Shown here piece after piece: positions 19,644-27,620 of a stretch of DNA of 64,000 nt. The stretch comes from Serinicoccus chungangensis (lineage in GTDB: Bacteria; Actinomycetota; Actinomycetes; Actinomycetales; Dermatophilaceae). Made by a program: the position numbers and the translations under genes. Each line of letters starts with the position of its first letter. The stretch's first letter is position 1. The DNA lies in contig NZ_CP040887.1 in the NCBI RefSeq assembly GCF_006337125.1, positions 1,240,001 through 1,304,000 of the forward strand, written 5' to 3'. The notes beneath the pieces are model-generated. The model saw only the letters and a list, made by a program, of their open reading frames with translations. It was not told the DNA's origin and searched no databases.

Positions 19644-19676
19644 CACCCCGTCGACATGCCGTCCGGACGGGGGTGC
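19644..19676. promoter_or_regulatory. Inverted repeat in the betB/SRPBCC divergent region, candidate operator
   Basis: GCACCCCGTC (19644-19653) is matched by GACGGGGGTGC (19666-19676), a 10-bp inverted repeat with one extra G and a 12-nt centre. It sits just upstream of the betB promoter and lacks a T-run, so an operator for a choline-responsive repressor is more likely than a terminator. No regulator gene lies next to it. Confidence 0.4.
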
Positions 19677-19748
19677 GGGTTGGCCGTGCGAGCGCGGCCG
19701 ATCTGGTGTTGCGTAGGTCTGATCCCCTTTGCCGATCAGGAGGTATGC

Positions 19749-20207
19749 ATGAGCAACGTCACGGAGTCCGTGGACGTCGAGGTGCCGGTCAAGGTCGCCT
19801 ACGACCAGTGGACGCAGTTCGAGTCCTTCCCGCACTTCATGGAGGGTGTGGAGTCGGTCACCCAGGTCACCGACACCCGCAACCACTGGGTCGTCGAGGT
19901 CGGCGGTGCCACCCGCGAGTTCGACACCGAGATCAGCGAGCAGCACCCCGAGGAGCGCGTGGCGTGGACCACCGTCGAGGGCGACACGAAGCACGCCGGG
20001 GTCGTCACCTTCCACAAGCTGAGCGACACGACCACCCGGGTGACGATCCAGATGGACTGGGACCCGGAGGGCCTGCTGGAGAAGGCCGGCGCCCTCGTGG
20101 GCGTCGACGACCGCAGGGTCAAGGGCGATGCCAAGCGCTTCAAAAAGTTCATCGAGTCGCGCCAGGTGCCGACCGGCGGCTGGGAGGGCGACGTCCCCCG
20201 CGACTGA
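19749..20207 (+). CDS. SRPBCC-family protein (polyketide cyclase/dehydrase-like)
   Basis: A 152-residue single-domain protein with the START-like pattern of the family: an N-terminal strand with VEVPVKVAYDQWTQFESFPHF, alternating strands in the middle, and a C-terminal helix with FKKFIES. These proteins bind hydrophobic ligands, and many are stress-linked. The ATG at 19749 has AGGAGG 5 nt upstream. The leader contains a small hairpin (CTGATC at 19719-19724 with GATCAG at 19734-19739) that touches the ribosome site. It diverges from betB, but a role in choline use is only a guess. Confidence 0.75.
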   Translation: MSNVTESVDVEVPVKVAYDQWTQFESFPHFMEGVESVTQVTDTRNHWVVEVGGATREFDTEISEQHPEERVAWTTVEGDTKHAGVVTFHKLSDTTTRVTIQMDWDPEGLLEKAGALVGVDDRRVKGDAKRFKKFIESRQVPTGGWEGDVPRD

Positions 20208-20229
20208 GCCCGCTCACCACGCAGCGACC

Positions 20230-20260
20230 GGCGCCCGTCCCCGTCCCGGGGGCGGGCGCC
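20230..20260. terminator. Terminator-like hairpin
   Basis: GGCGCCCGTCCCCG and its complement CGGGGGCGGGCGCC (one bulge) flank a short loop, between the convergent SRPBCC gene and the phosphatidylcholine-synthase-like gene. There is no clear T-run. Confidence 0.6.
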
Positions 20261-20304
20261 GACGCGTGGGCAGCATCCTGCGCCCGGGGGTGGTCGGTCC
20301 TGGC

Positions 20305-21039
20305 TCAGACCGGGGCGAGCTCCTCGCTGCGGCGGCGCGTGAGCGTCAGGTGCAGGGACAGGGCCGCGTAGTACACGACATACCCTCCGGACAGCGCGAC
20401 CAGCCAGCCGTTCGGGGACGGGTACTGCGCCAGCACGGCGGCGTAGAGGACGAACCACAGCGTCGTCAGCGTCATCGTCGGCCACCAGGCGGTCTCCGTC
20501 CGGGACGGGTAGACGTAGCGGACGGGGACGAAGACCAGCACGGTGAGCACCAGGAGGGTGATCGTGGTGGCCGTCGTCCCGGCGCCGAGCACCACGAGGT
20601 AGAACGCCGCGATGTTCCAGTAGCTGGGGAAGCCCAGGAAGAAGTGGTCCTCGGTCTTGGCGTCGCTGCGGCAGAACTGGAAGCACGAGGCCAGCAGGGG
20701 GACGGACGCGACCACGCCACCGAGCCAGCCCGGGGGCAGCAGCCCCGCGCTCCACAGCAGGATCATCGGCGCGAAGGCGTAGGTGATGTAGTCGACGATG
20801 TTGTCGAGCAGCGCCCCGTCGAAGCCGGGCACGAGCTCCTTGACCCGCCAGCGACGGGCCAGGAAGCCGTCGGTGCCGTCCACCACCATCGCGGCGAGGA
20901 AGAGCCAGAGGACCAGCTCCACCTCGCCGGCGTAGGAGAAGTGGACCATGAGCAGCGCCAGCACCACGCCGAGGGCGGTGTAGACGTGGACGGCTGCTGC
21001 CGCCAGGAGTGCGGGGGCGGCGGCAGTCTGGGGCGTCAT
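20305..21039 (-). CDS. CDP-alcohol phosphatidyltransferase, phosphatidylcholine synthase-like
   Basis: A 244-residue membrane enzyme with about eight hydrophobic segments. The CDP-alcohol phosphotransferase motif D-x2-DG-x2-AR-x8-G-x3-D-x3-D is complete at about residues 54-82 (VDGTDGFLARRW ... GFDGALLDNIVD). The LDNIVDYITY continuation and the overall size resemble phosphatidylcholine synthase (Pcs), which joins choline to CDP-diacylglycerol. The choline uptake and oxidation genes next door make that plausible. PgsA or inositol-phosphate synthases share the motif and remain possible. The start at 21039 has a leaderless -10. Confidence 0.72.
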   Translation of the reverse strand: MTPQTAAAPALLAAAAVHVYTALGVVLALLMVHFSYAGEVELVLWLFLAAMVVDGTDGFLARRWRVKELVPGFDGALLDNIVDYITYAFAPMILLWSAGLLPPGWLGGVVASVPLLASCFQFCRSDAKTEDHFFLGFPSYWNIAAFYLVVLGAGTTATTITLLVLTVLVFVPVRYVYPSRTETAWWPTMTLTTLWFVLYAAVLAQYPSPNGWLVALSGGYVVYYAALSLHLTLTRRRSEELAPV

Positions 21040-21045
21040 GACCCG

Positions 21046-21051
21046 ACCCTA
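21046..21051 (-). promoter_or_regulatory. Leaderless -10 (TAGGGT) of the Pcs-like gene
   Basis: TAGGGT on the minus strand is followed by 6 nt and the ATG at 21039. No Shine-Dalgarno sequence precedes that ATG. Confidence 0.5.
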
Positions 21052-21066
21052 GTTGCGCAGGCGCTC

Positions 21067-21798
21067 TCAGGCGTCGGGGCGAGCCGTCCCGGCCGTCGGG
21101 ACGAGTGCCGGGAGCACGGAGGCGAGCTCATGCCACACCTCGGTGGGGGTCACTGGCACCAGCCGCAGGTCGGTGTCCGCCTCGACGATCCACAGACCGC
21201 TGTCGCGTCCGTCGACCGCGGCGAGCATGAGGGGTGCCTCGTCCGAGCCGACCGCGGCGGCCACGAGGCGCCAGGCCCGGTCCGCGCCGTCCTCGGCACC
21301 CGCCCGCCGGGCGGAGGGCGTCCCGTGCGTCTCGGCACCGTGCCCGACGGGCACGGGACGCCGGGGGGCGGCTGCCTCGGTGGGGGCCTCGGCGGCCGGA
21401 GCGAACCACGCCTCCAGCTCGACCTCCTGCACAGGCCGGGCCTGCCGGTCGGCCGGGGCGTGAGCCCGGGGCGCCAGCCCCACCATCCTGGCCAGCGCGG
21501 CGGCCAGGTGGTCCGGCGGCAGGACGAGCAGCCGGCGCTCGTCGTCGCGGCCCAGGTCGAGCAGGACGGCCAGGGCGTCCTCGCCGACCCACGCCTCGTG
21601 GGTGAAGACCCCGCCGGGGGTGGCGGTCTGCACCTGGACGACGGCCCGCGGGTCGCGCCCGGCCTCGAGGGCCTGCTCACCACCGGGGACGGTGGAGGCC
21701 ACCTGGGCCAGCTCCGGGTCGACCTCCTCCGCTCCCGCCAGCCGTGTCCACGTGCCGGTGTCGACCAGCAGCGCGTCGCCCTCCACCCGCAGCGTCAT
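21067..21798 (-). CDS. Uncharacterised 243-residue protein, last gene of a T7SS-like cluster
   Basis: I do not recognise a named domain. The protein starts with short strands (TLRVEGDALLVDTGTWTRL) and has a proline/alanine-rich middle (about 125-160). A second half has WRLVAAAVG and GLWIVEADTDLRLVPVTP, a layout loosely like ESX secretion-associated EspG proteins. The ATG at 21798 overlaps the preceding stop by 4 nt (ATGA), and GGGAG lies upstream. It is the last of five overlapping genes, read from 24247 down to 21067. Confidence 0.6.
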   Translation of the reverse strand: MTLRVEGDALLVDTGTWTRLAGAEEVDPELAQVASTVPGGEQALEAGRDPRAVVQVQTATPGGVFTHEAWVGEDALAVLLDLGRDDERRLLVLPPDHLAAALARMVGLAPRAHAPADRQARPVQEVELEAWFAPAAEAPTEAAAPRRPVPVGHGAETHGTPSARRAGAEDGADRAWRLVAAAVGSDEAPLMLAAVDGRDSGLWIVEADTDLRLVPVTPTEVWHELASVLPALVPTAGTARPDA

Positions 21799-22253
21799 CG
21801 GCCCGCTCCCCGGGGCAGGCGCAGGCTGGCGCAGCACGCCGACAGCTCCTCGGCCACCAGCGGGTAGCGCAGGACGTCGACGGTGGCGGTGAGGGTGAGG
21901 CCGAGGCCGTCGGCCTCGGTGAAGCGCTGCTCCAGGACCAGCGCCCGCCCCTCGGCGTCGACGTGGTGGGCCAGCCGGGTGCCGGCGGGCCGGCCGTCGA
22001 CCTCGACGGCGTGCAGGTCCAGGACGAGGTAGTCCGACAGCTCCTGCGGCAGCAGCGCCTCGGTGCCGTTCTGCCAGTCGCGGAACGAGCGCCCGCCGGT
22101 CCCCACGGCGGTGAGCACCAGGTTGGCGCGGACGCCTCCGCCGGGGCGCTCGGGCTCGAGCACCACGAGCACCTCGGGCCGCCCGGTGTCCTCGACCTGC
22201 CAGCCGTCGGGTGCCTCGAACGTCGCCCCGGACGCCTCGTGGACGACTCTCAC
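21795..22253 (-). CDS. Small LpqN-like (DUF1795/Mog1-PsbP fold) protein
   Basis: A 152-residue protein with the pattern of LpqN-type domains: an opening GATFEAPDGWQVED, central strands with VEVDGRPAGTRLAHHVDAEG, and a closing LTATVDVLRY. No signal peptide is visible, so it may be cytoplasmic. The GTG at 22253 overlaps the upstream stop as GTGA and has GAGAGGTGG at the right distance. A GTG 9 nt earlier would sit on top of the ribosome site. The role in the cluster is unknown. Confidence 0.6.
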   Translation of the reverse strand: MRVVHEASGATFEAPDGWQVEDTGRPEVLVVLEPERPGGGVRANLVLTAVGTGGRSFRDWQNGTEALLPQELSDYLVLDLHAVEVDGRPAGTRLAHHVDAEGRALVLEQRFTEADGLGLTLTATVDVLRYPLVAEELSACCASLRLPRGAGR

Positions 22254-22618
22254 CGCAACCACCTCTCCTTGCCGAACCGCCGGGCGATGCGCTCACGGGC
22301 CCAGCCGGGCACCGACCAGCGCGGGTAGGGGAGGGCGAGCGCCCCCCAGCCGAAGACCAGCCACAGCCCCACGGGCGCCAGGACGAGGGCGAGGAACCCC
22401 AGGGCGGGCACCTCGGCGATCCACGGCGACAGGCCGACGAGCAGGCTGAGCAGGCCCAGCCCCGGCAGGACGAACAGGGTCCCCCGGAGCCCGGCCTCGG
22501 TCGGGCTGCGCAGCCAGGCCCGCGCCTGCTCGCCCCGGCCCCGGCGCTCCCAGAGCGCGAGCCCGAGCAGCAGCAGGCCCAGGACGAGGCCGACGACGGT
22601 CACCACGGTGGACACCAC
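22250..22618 (-). CDS. Small membrane protein with two to three transmembrane segments
   Basis: A 122-residue protein. Hydrophobic segments are at about 3-22 (VVTVVGLVLGLLLLGLALW), 45-65 and 73-100, with a basic C-terminus (RERIARRFGKERWLR). It begins with GTG at 22618, 4 nt after the stop of the glycine-zipper gene, and ends overlapping the next gene by 4 nt. Possibly an immunity or anchoring partner of the preceding secreted-type protein; this is inferred from position only. Confidence 0.55.
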   Translation of the reverse strand: MVSTVVTVVGLVLGLLLLGLALWERRGRGEQARAWLRSPTEAGLRGTLFVLPGLGLLSLLVGLSPWIAEVPALGFLALVLAPVGLWLVFGWGALALPYPRWSVPGWARERIARRFGKERWLR

Positions 22619-22622
22619 GGGG

Positions 22623-23981
22623 TCACCAGGGGGTGATGTCGTCGATGAAGTCCCCGGCGCTGTCCAGCGCGTCGCCCACCCCGTCGGCGATGTCGCCGCC
22701 GATGTCCTTGAGCTGGTCGCCCACCCAGGCGCCGGCCTGGGAGCCCACGAAGCCGCCGATGAGCGCCCCCAGCCCGGCCCCGATGACGGTGCCCACGCCG
22801 GGCATGATCGCGGTGCCGATGGCGCCGCCCGCCCACGCCCCGGCCTTGGCCCCGACGAGGGCGCCGCCGGTGGTCGCGGCCGACACCGTGACGGTCCGGC
22901 CGACCCGCTCGTCGGTGGGGTAGTTCGCACTCTCGTTCCACTCGTTCCACCCCGAGGTGGCCGCGGTGAGGACGGTGCCGCCGCGCCCGAGCCAGCGCCC
23001 CGCGGTGCTCCAGCGCGACGCCGGGGCGCCGTGCCACGGGCGGGCGCTGAAGTGGCCCCGGGGGTCGAACCCGCGGACCCGCTGCCACGGGCTGAGCCCG
23101 CGGGCGGTCGGGAACCGGCCGGCCCCGTGCCGCAGCCGCTGCCAGAAGCCCATGCGCGGGGAGACGACCCGGCCCGCCGCGTCGATGGGACGGAAGTGGG
23201 AGTAGCGCTGGTCGGCCATCCAGCTGGCCACCGTCGAGGCGCCGAACTGGACCTGCCCGAGGGTGAAGAGCGTCATGCTCACCGAGCCCTCGCCGACCGG
23301 GGGACGGAAGCCCAGCCAGGAGTCGAGGGCGGTGTCTGCGACATCGGCGGCCGGTCGCGAGACCGACTCCAGGGCCTCCCACGCGCTCTGCGTGGTCAAC
23401 GTGCCGGTGGCCAGCGGCGTCCCGGTGCCGGACACCCCGGTGCTCCCGTGCACCCGCAGGGCGACCTGGTCGGGGGTCAGCCGACCGGCCCCGGGCACGA
23501 GGATCTCGGTGCCCGCGTCCAGCGCCGCGGCGGTCGCGGTGGCGTCCCGCTCCACCTCGTCACGGATCTCCTGGGCCTGCTGGCGCAGCCGGGCGACCTC
23601 GCCGTCCACCTGGCCCTGCAGGGTGTCGTGACCCTCGTCGTCCGGGGCCACGCCGTCCATCCGGTCCAGCTGCCCCTGCGCCCGCCGCTCGAGGTCCTCG
23701 ATGTCCTCGATCGCGTTCTGCAGCCGACGGGCATACCCGCTGACCTGCTCCTGGGCGGCGTCGACGATGCCGGAGGCGCCCCCGAGGGTGCCGGCGATGC
23801 CGCGCCCCGCGTCCTCGAAGTCGCGGGAGCGGGTGGCGCGCCACGTGCCGAGCGTCTGCTCCACCCCGCCCTCGACGTGGCCCTGCTCGGTGGTCAGGTC
23901 GCCGGAGACCGTGGCCAGGGTGGTGGCGAGGGAGTCCAGCAGCGCGGGGTCGCCCTGCGGCGGTCCGAAGCCGGCGACCAT
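22623..23981 (-). CDS. T7SS-type secreted-protein candidate with coiled-coil N-terminus and glycine-zipper C-terminus
   Basis: A 452-residue protein. Residues about 1-150 are helical and WXG/LXG-like (LATTLATVSGDLTTEQGHVE; a coiled coil with LERRAQGQLDRM). A variable middle is rich in Arg, Trp and His. Residues about 365-435 form a glycine-zipper stretch (GGALVGAKAGAWAGG ... GVGTVIGAGLGALIGGFVG), as in membrane-inserting bacteriocins and polymorphic toxins. Its ATG overlaps the preceding WXG-sized gene by one base. No catalytic toxin domain is seen. A membrane-active effector or a structural secreted substrate are the two readings. Confidence 0.6.
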   Translation of the reverse strand: MVAGFGPPQGDPALLDSLATTLATVSGDLTTEQGHVEGGVEQTLGTWRATRSRDFEDAGRGIAGTLGGASGIVDAAQEQVSGYARRLQNAIEDIEDLERRAQGQLDRMDGVAPDDEGHDTLQGQVDGEVARLRQQAQEIRDEVERDATATAAALDAGTEILVPGAGRLTPDQVALRVHGSTGVSGTGTPLATGTLTTQSAWEALESVSRPAADVADTALDSWLGFRPPVGEGSVSMTLFTLGQVQFGASTVASWMADQRYSHFRPIDAAGRVVSPRMGFWQRLRHGAGRFPTARGLSPWQRVRGFDPRGHFSARPWHGAPASRWSTAGRWLGRGGTVLTAATSGWNEWNESANYPTDERVGRTVTVSAATTGGALVGAKAGAWAGGAIGTAIMPGVGTVIGAGLGALIGGFVGSQAGAWVGDQLKDIGGDIADGVGDALDSAGDFIDDITPW

Positions 23982-24247
23982 CAGCCGCCCCCGGCGGCGT
24001 CGAGGTCCTGGGCGGCGGCGTCGGCCAGCGCGGCGGCGATCGTCGTCTGCGTGCCGGTGTCCTCGACGGCCGTGCCGACCGCCGACCCCAGCCGGCGGAC
24101 GGCGGTGGAGAGGTCGGCATACCCCGCGCCGGAGGCCTGCACCTGCGCGAGCGCCCGCCCGATGTCCTCGACCCGTCCCCCGGTGCGGTGCAGCGCACGG
24201 GCTCCGGCGCCCATCTGCTCCGGGTCTCCTCCGACGAAACCACCCAC
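23981..24247 (-). CDS. WXG100-sized helical protein
   Basis: An 88-residue, Ala/Gly-rich protein of about the length of ESAT-6/WXG100 partners, rich in predicted helix (TGGRVEDIGRALAQVQ). The WxG turn itself is missing. The GTG at 24247 is chosen because GGAGGGAGGG lies 9 nt upstream; the ATG at 24271 would sit before that site. It opens the five-gene cluster and overlaps the next gene by one base, consistent with a secreted heterodimer pair. Confidence 0.6.
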   Translation of the reverse strand: MGGFVGGDPEQMGAGARALHRTGGRVEDIGRALAQVQASGAGYADLSTAVRRLGSAVGTAVEDTGTQTTIAAALADAAAQDLDAAGGG

Positions 24248-24332
24248 GGTCCCACGCCCTCCCTCCGTCATCAACCGAGGCCCGACGATAGTGCCCGCTG
24301 CGACGGATACCAAGCCGTGGCACCCTGGCGGC

Positions 24333-24776
24333 ATGAGCGCCTCCACCCGCTGGGACGACGTCCGCACCCGCCTCGTCGACGAGCTCGCCGCGCTCGACGA
24401 CGGGCAGTCCCTCGTGCTGTCCGAGCCCGACCGGGCGGCCCCGCCGCCCCGTCGCCGCTGGTTCGGCCTGGGTCGGGGCTCGAGGCCCGCCGCGTCGGCA
24501 GGGCGCTACGTGCAGGCGTCCCGCCTCGGTGAGGACCTGCTCTGCGAGAGCGTCTCCGCCGCGTATGCCGACCTCACGCCGGAGCAGACGGCCGCGCTGC
24601 AGTCGCAGGGGTGGTCGGACCCGGAGGAGCAGCCGCAGGGGGTCACCTCGGAGAACCACGTCTACGTCGGCCGGGTCGAGGACCCCGCCGACAGTGCCGA
24701 CATGCTGCTCGGTGCCCTGCGGGCGCTGGGGACCGGCGTCCCCGACGCGCGCTGGCGCTGGGACCGCGTCGCGTAG
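24333..24776 (+). CDS. Uncharacterised 147-residue protein, TY-Chap-like
   Basis: A soluble protein with an opening WDDVRTRLVDELAALDDGQSLVL, a basic proline-rich loop (PPPRRRWFGLGRG) and a C-terminal pattern YVGRVEDPADSADMLLGALRALG. The layout resembles small YbjN/TY-Chap proteins found next to type VII secretion loci, but I cannot confirm the family. It diverges from the WXG-sized gene. CACCCT lies 6 nt before the ATG, a five-of-six match to the leaderless motif. Confidence 0.55.
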   Translation: MSASTRWDDVRTRLVDELAALDDGQSLVLSEPDRAAPPPRRRWFGLGRGSRPAASAGRYVQASRLGEDLLCESVSAAYADLTPEQTAALQSQGWSDPEEQPQGVTSENHVYVGRVEDPADSADMLLGALRALGTGVPDARWRWDRVA

Positions 24777-24835
24777 CGCGACGATGCTGACCAAACCTTG
24801 ACCTGAGAACTCCTGCGCAGGTCGCCCTCCGCTGC

Positions 24836-24860
24836 TAGGTTCATTCCGTAAGCGCTTACG
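24836..24860 (+). promoter_or_regulatory. Promoter -10 and LacI-family operator of the DUF6351 gene
   Basis: TAGGTT (24836-24841) is followed by a perfect 14-bp palindrome CGTAAGCGCTTACG (24847-24860), the form typical of LacI/GalR operators, at the expected transcription start. The ribosome site GAAAGGA follows at 24860-24866. The gene should therefore be repressed by a LacI-type regulator that is not in the window. Confidence 0.7.
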
Positions 24861-24873
24861 AAAGGACTCAGCG

Positions 24874-27018
24874 ATGAAGCTGGCGACCGGCGCGGCCACC
24901 CTGGCTGCACTTCTCATCACGGGGACGCAGGCAGCAGCCACACCCCCTACCCCGAAGCCCTCCGGACTGGAGGTGAGCACCGTCTCGAGCGCCCCGGACC
25001 TCGTCACCGCGGGGGACGCGCTGGTCGAGGTGTCGGTGCCCCGCACGGTCCCGCAGCAGCGGGTGCGGGTCGACCTCGACGGCACCGACGTCACCGACGC
25101 CTTCGAGTGGGACGCGCAGCGGCGCGTGCTCGTCGGGGTGGTCGAGGGCATGGAGCTGGGGGAGAACGTCATCACCGCGCGGCCACCGGGCCACGGGCGG
25201 GCCGGTGACTCGCTCACCGTGGTGAACCACCCGGACGAGGGGCCGCTGTTCTCCGGGCCGCACGAGGAGCCCTTCATCTGCGAGACCGACCTCTTCACGC
25301 TGCCGGTGGTCGGCGGCACCCTGGGCGAGCCGCTCGACGAGAACTGCTCGGTCCAGGACCGGGTCGACTACTTCTACCGGACCACGGACGAGACCTACGA
25401 GGCGTGGCCGGCGGACGCGACGGCATACCCGGAGGACCTCGCGACGACGACCACCACCGAGGGGGTCGAGGTGCCCTTCATCGTGCGGATGGAGACCGGC
25501 ACCGCCAACCGCGGGATCTTCCAGCACACCACGCTGCACGACCCGCTCACCGAGGCCGAGCCGTCGCCGGTGGAGCGCGGCCAGGGGTGGAACGGCAAGG
25601 TCGTCTACACCCTGGGCGGCGGGTGCGCCGGCGGGTGGTTCCGTCAGGGCAACAGCACCGGCGGCGTCACCGACGCGTGGATGCTCGGCCAGGGGTATGC
25701 GCTGGTCTCCTCGAGCCTCAACGTCTTCGGGCAGAACTGCTCGGACCTGCTGACCTCGGAGACCGCGCAGATGACCAAGGAGGAGTTCCTCCAGCGCTAC
25801 GGCCGTGACGAGTTCACCATCGGCTTCGGCTGCTCCGGCGGCAGCTACCAGGCGCACCAGGCGGCCGACAACTACCCGGGGATCTTCGACGGCATCGTCG
25901 TCGGCTGCTCCTTCCCCGAGGTCGGCTTCGGCACGGTGAACTTCATCACCGACGCGCGGCTGCTCGACCACTACTTCGGGCAGACCGGCACGGCCTGGAC
26001 CGACGAGGAGAAGCGGCAGGTCACCGGCTTCCAGACGCTGGCCACGATGCGCAACGTCGCCGGCGGCGCGCAGCGCATCGACCCGCGGGTGTTCTGCCCC
26101 TCGGTCCTGCCGGAGGAGCTGCGCTACGACGCGGAGACCAACCCCGACGGCGCCCGGTGCGACGTCTACGACCACACGGTCAACGTCTACGGCACGGACC
26201 AGGAGACCGGCTTCGCGCGGCGGCCGCTGGACAACGGCGGCATCCAGTACGGGCTCGCCGCGCTGCAGGGCGGCACCATCACCGTCGACCAGTTCCTCGA
26301 CCTCAACGAGCAGGTCGGCGGCTACGACCAGGACGGCGGCTTCCAGGAGGCGCGGACCCAGGCGGACCTGCCCGCGGTCGCGGCGGCATACCGGACCGGG
26401 CGGCTGACCAACGGCGGTGGCGGGCTCGCCAGCACCCCGATCGTGGACTACCGCGCCTACTTCGACGACCAGCCGAACGGCGACATCCACGTGCGCTACC
26501 ACACCAACTCCATGCGGGAGCGGCTGCGCGCGGCCAACGGGTCGGTCGTCAACCACGTGAGCCTGCTCGAGGACGACCGCCACGGGCTCTTCAGCACCGG
26601 CAGCCCGCTGCTGCAGCACGGCTTCACCCAGATGGACGCCTGGCTGAGCGGGCTGGACCTCGAGGGCGAGCGGCCGACGCTGGACGAGATCGGCGCGGCC
26701 CGGCCGGAGGCGCTCGTCGAGGGCTGCCAGACGCGGGACGAGGACCCGGGCTTCGTCGCCGAGACGCTGGACCGCGACCCCGAGGGCACGTGCGAGCAGC
26801 TCTACCCCTCCGCCAGCTTCCCGCGCGAGGTCGCGGGGGAGTCGGTGAAGGCGGACGTCATCGACTGCCGGACGACCGAGCCGGCGCGCGGCGACTACCC
26901 GGAGATGAGCGACGAGCAGTGGACGCGGCTGGGCGAGGTCTTCGCCGACGGCGTGTGCGACTACTCGGTGCCCGGGGTGGAGCAGCAGGGCCTGGCCGGG
27001 ACCTGGCTGCGCTTCTGA
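24874..27018 (+). CDS. Secreted DUF6351-family protein, alpha/beta-hydrolase-like
   Basis: A 714-residue exported protein. Residues 1-22 are a signal peptide (MKLATGAATLAALLITGTQA). A small N-terminal strand domain is followed by a hydrolase-like core: VVYTLGGGCAGG for an oxyanion region and FGCSGGSYQAHQAA near 328-340, whose G-C-S-G-G is a nucleophile elbow (Ser). DHTVNVYGT and VNHVSLLEDDRHGLF in the second half could supply Asp and His. This matches DUF6351, a family without an assigned substrate. LacI-type control suggests use of an external carbohydrate- or polymer-linked ester; that is inference. Confidence 0.72.
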   Translation: MKLATGAATLAALLITGTQAAATPPTPKPSGLEVSTVSSAPDLVTAGDALVEVSVPRTVPQQRVRVDLDGTDVTDAFEWDAQRRVLVGVVEGMELGENVITARPPGHGRAGDSLTVVNHPDEGPLFSGPHEEPFICETDLFTLPVVGGTLGEPLDENCSVQDRVDYFYRTTDETYEAWPADATAYPEDLATTTTTEGVEVPFIVRMETGTANRGIFQHTTLHDPLTEAEPSPVERGQGWNGKVVYTLGGGCAGGWFRQGNSTGGVTDAWMLGQGYALVSSSLNVFGQNCSDLLTSETAQMTKEEFLQRYGRDEFTIGFGCSGGSYQAHQAADNYPGIFDGIVVGCSFPEVGFGTVNFITDARLLDHYFGQTGTAWTDEEKRQVTGFQTLATMRNVAGGAQRIDPRVFCPSVLPEELRYDAETNPDGARCDVYDHTVNVYGTDQETGFARRPLDNGGIQYGLAALQGGTITVDQFLDLNEQVGGYDQDGGFQEARTQADLPAVAAAYRTGRLTNGGGGLASTPIVDYRAYFDDQPNGDIHVRYHTNSMRERLRAANGSVVNHVSLLEDDRHGLFSTGSPLLQHGFTQMDAWLSGLDLEGERPTLDEIGAARPEALVEGCQTRDEDPGFVAETLDRDPEGTCEQLYPSASFPREVAGESVKADVIDCRTTEPARGDYPEMSDEQWTRLGEVFADGVCDYSVPGVEQQGLAGTWLRF

Positions 27019-27033
27019 GGGGTATGCCGTGCC

Positions 27034-27077
27034 GTGGCCGGCCGGGTCGTCCGCTCAGGACGTGCCTGGCCGGCCAC
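27034..27077. terminator. Inverted repeat between convergent genes
   Basis: GTGGCCGGCC (27034-27043) pairs with GGCCGGCCAC (27068-27077). The second arm lies inside the end of the minus-strand gene. It may terminate the DUF6351 transcript. Confidence 0.45.
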
Positions 27078-27537
27078 CGGCCTCGGCGATCTGCCTGATG
27101 CGGTCGAGCGTCACGGGGATGCCCTCGTGCGCGGCGCGGGTGCGGACCTCGATCTCGTGCTCGGCCCGGTCGCCGTGCTTCTCGCGGAACATCTCGAGCC
27201 CGGCGGGCAGGAACTCCCACGACTCGGTGAGCCGGGTGCCGTCCTCGACCGGGTCGAGGGTGAAGCCCCAGCGGACGAAGGCGCCGCCGACGAGCCAGGC
27301 GAACTCGCGGCCACGGTCGGCGGCGACCACCTCGCTGCGGGTCTCCCAGGTGCGCTCGGGCGTCTCGTTGCGGCCGGTGAACCAGTCGCCGACCTCACCG
27401 GTGGCGCCCTCGTCCCACCAGCAGCCGGTGCAGATCGGGCTCCACTCGCCGGTCCGGGTGACGTCGGAGACCAGGTCGTAGAGGTCCTCCGGGGTGGCGT
27501 GGACGGTGACCGACTCCGTGTGGGTGAGTGAGCTCAT
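27055..27537 (-). CDS. SRPBCC-family protein
   Basis: A 160-residue START-like protein opening with SSLTHTESVTVHATPEDLYDLVSDVTRTGEW and containing FAWLVGGAFVRWGFTLDPVEDGTRLTE, typical of polyketide cyclase/dehydrase family 2. It is not closely related to the SRPBCC protein at 19749. The ligand is unknown. The ATG at 27537 is chosen because family similarity begins there; neither a ribosome site nor a leaderless -10 is clear. Confidence 0.72.
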   Translation of the reverse strand: MSSLTHTESVTVHATPEDLYDLVSDVTRTGEWSPICTGCWWDEGATGEVGDWFTGRNETPERTWETRSEVVAADRGREFAWLVGGAFVRWGFTLDPVEDGTRLTESWEFLPAGLEMFREKHGDRAEHEIEVRTRAAHEGIPVTLDRIRQIAEAGGRPGTS

Positions 27538-27608
27538 ACCGCGATCGTCGCAGACGTGGCCCACTCACCCCCGTGGCGCCTCACCGCGCGGGCGTCCGGT
27601 CACGCTCC

Positions 27609-27614
27609 TAGCGT
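27609..27614 (+). promoter_or_regulatory. Leaderless -10 (TAGCGT) of the zinc alcohol dehydrogenase gene
   Basis: CTAGCGT is followed by GGAGGG and the ATG at 27621. The GGAGGG is too close to the ATG to act as a normal ribosome site. The same CTCCTAGCGTGG block occurs before the gene at 29793 and at 29847-29857. Confidence 0.55.
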
Positions 27615-27620
27615 GGAGGG

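Noticed and set aside
19719..19743. Hairpin CTGATC/GATCAG touching the ribosome site of the SRPBCC gene as a riboswitch
   Set aside because: Too small for a ligand-binding RNA; at most it modulates access to the ribosome site.
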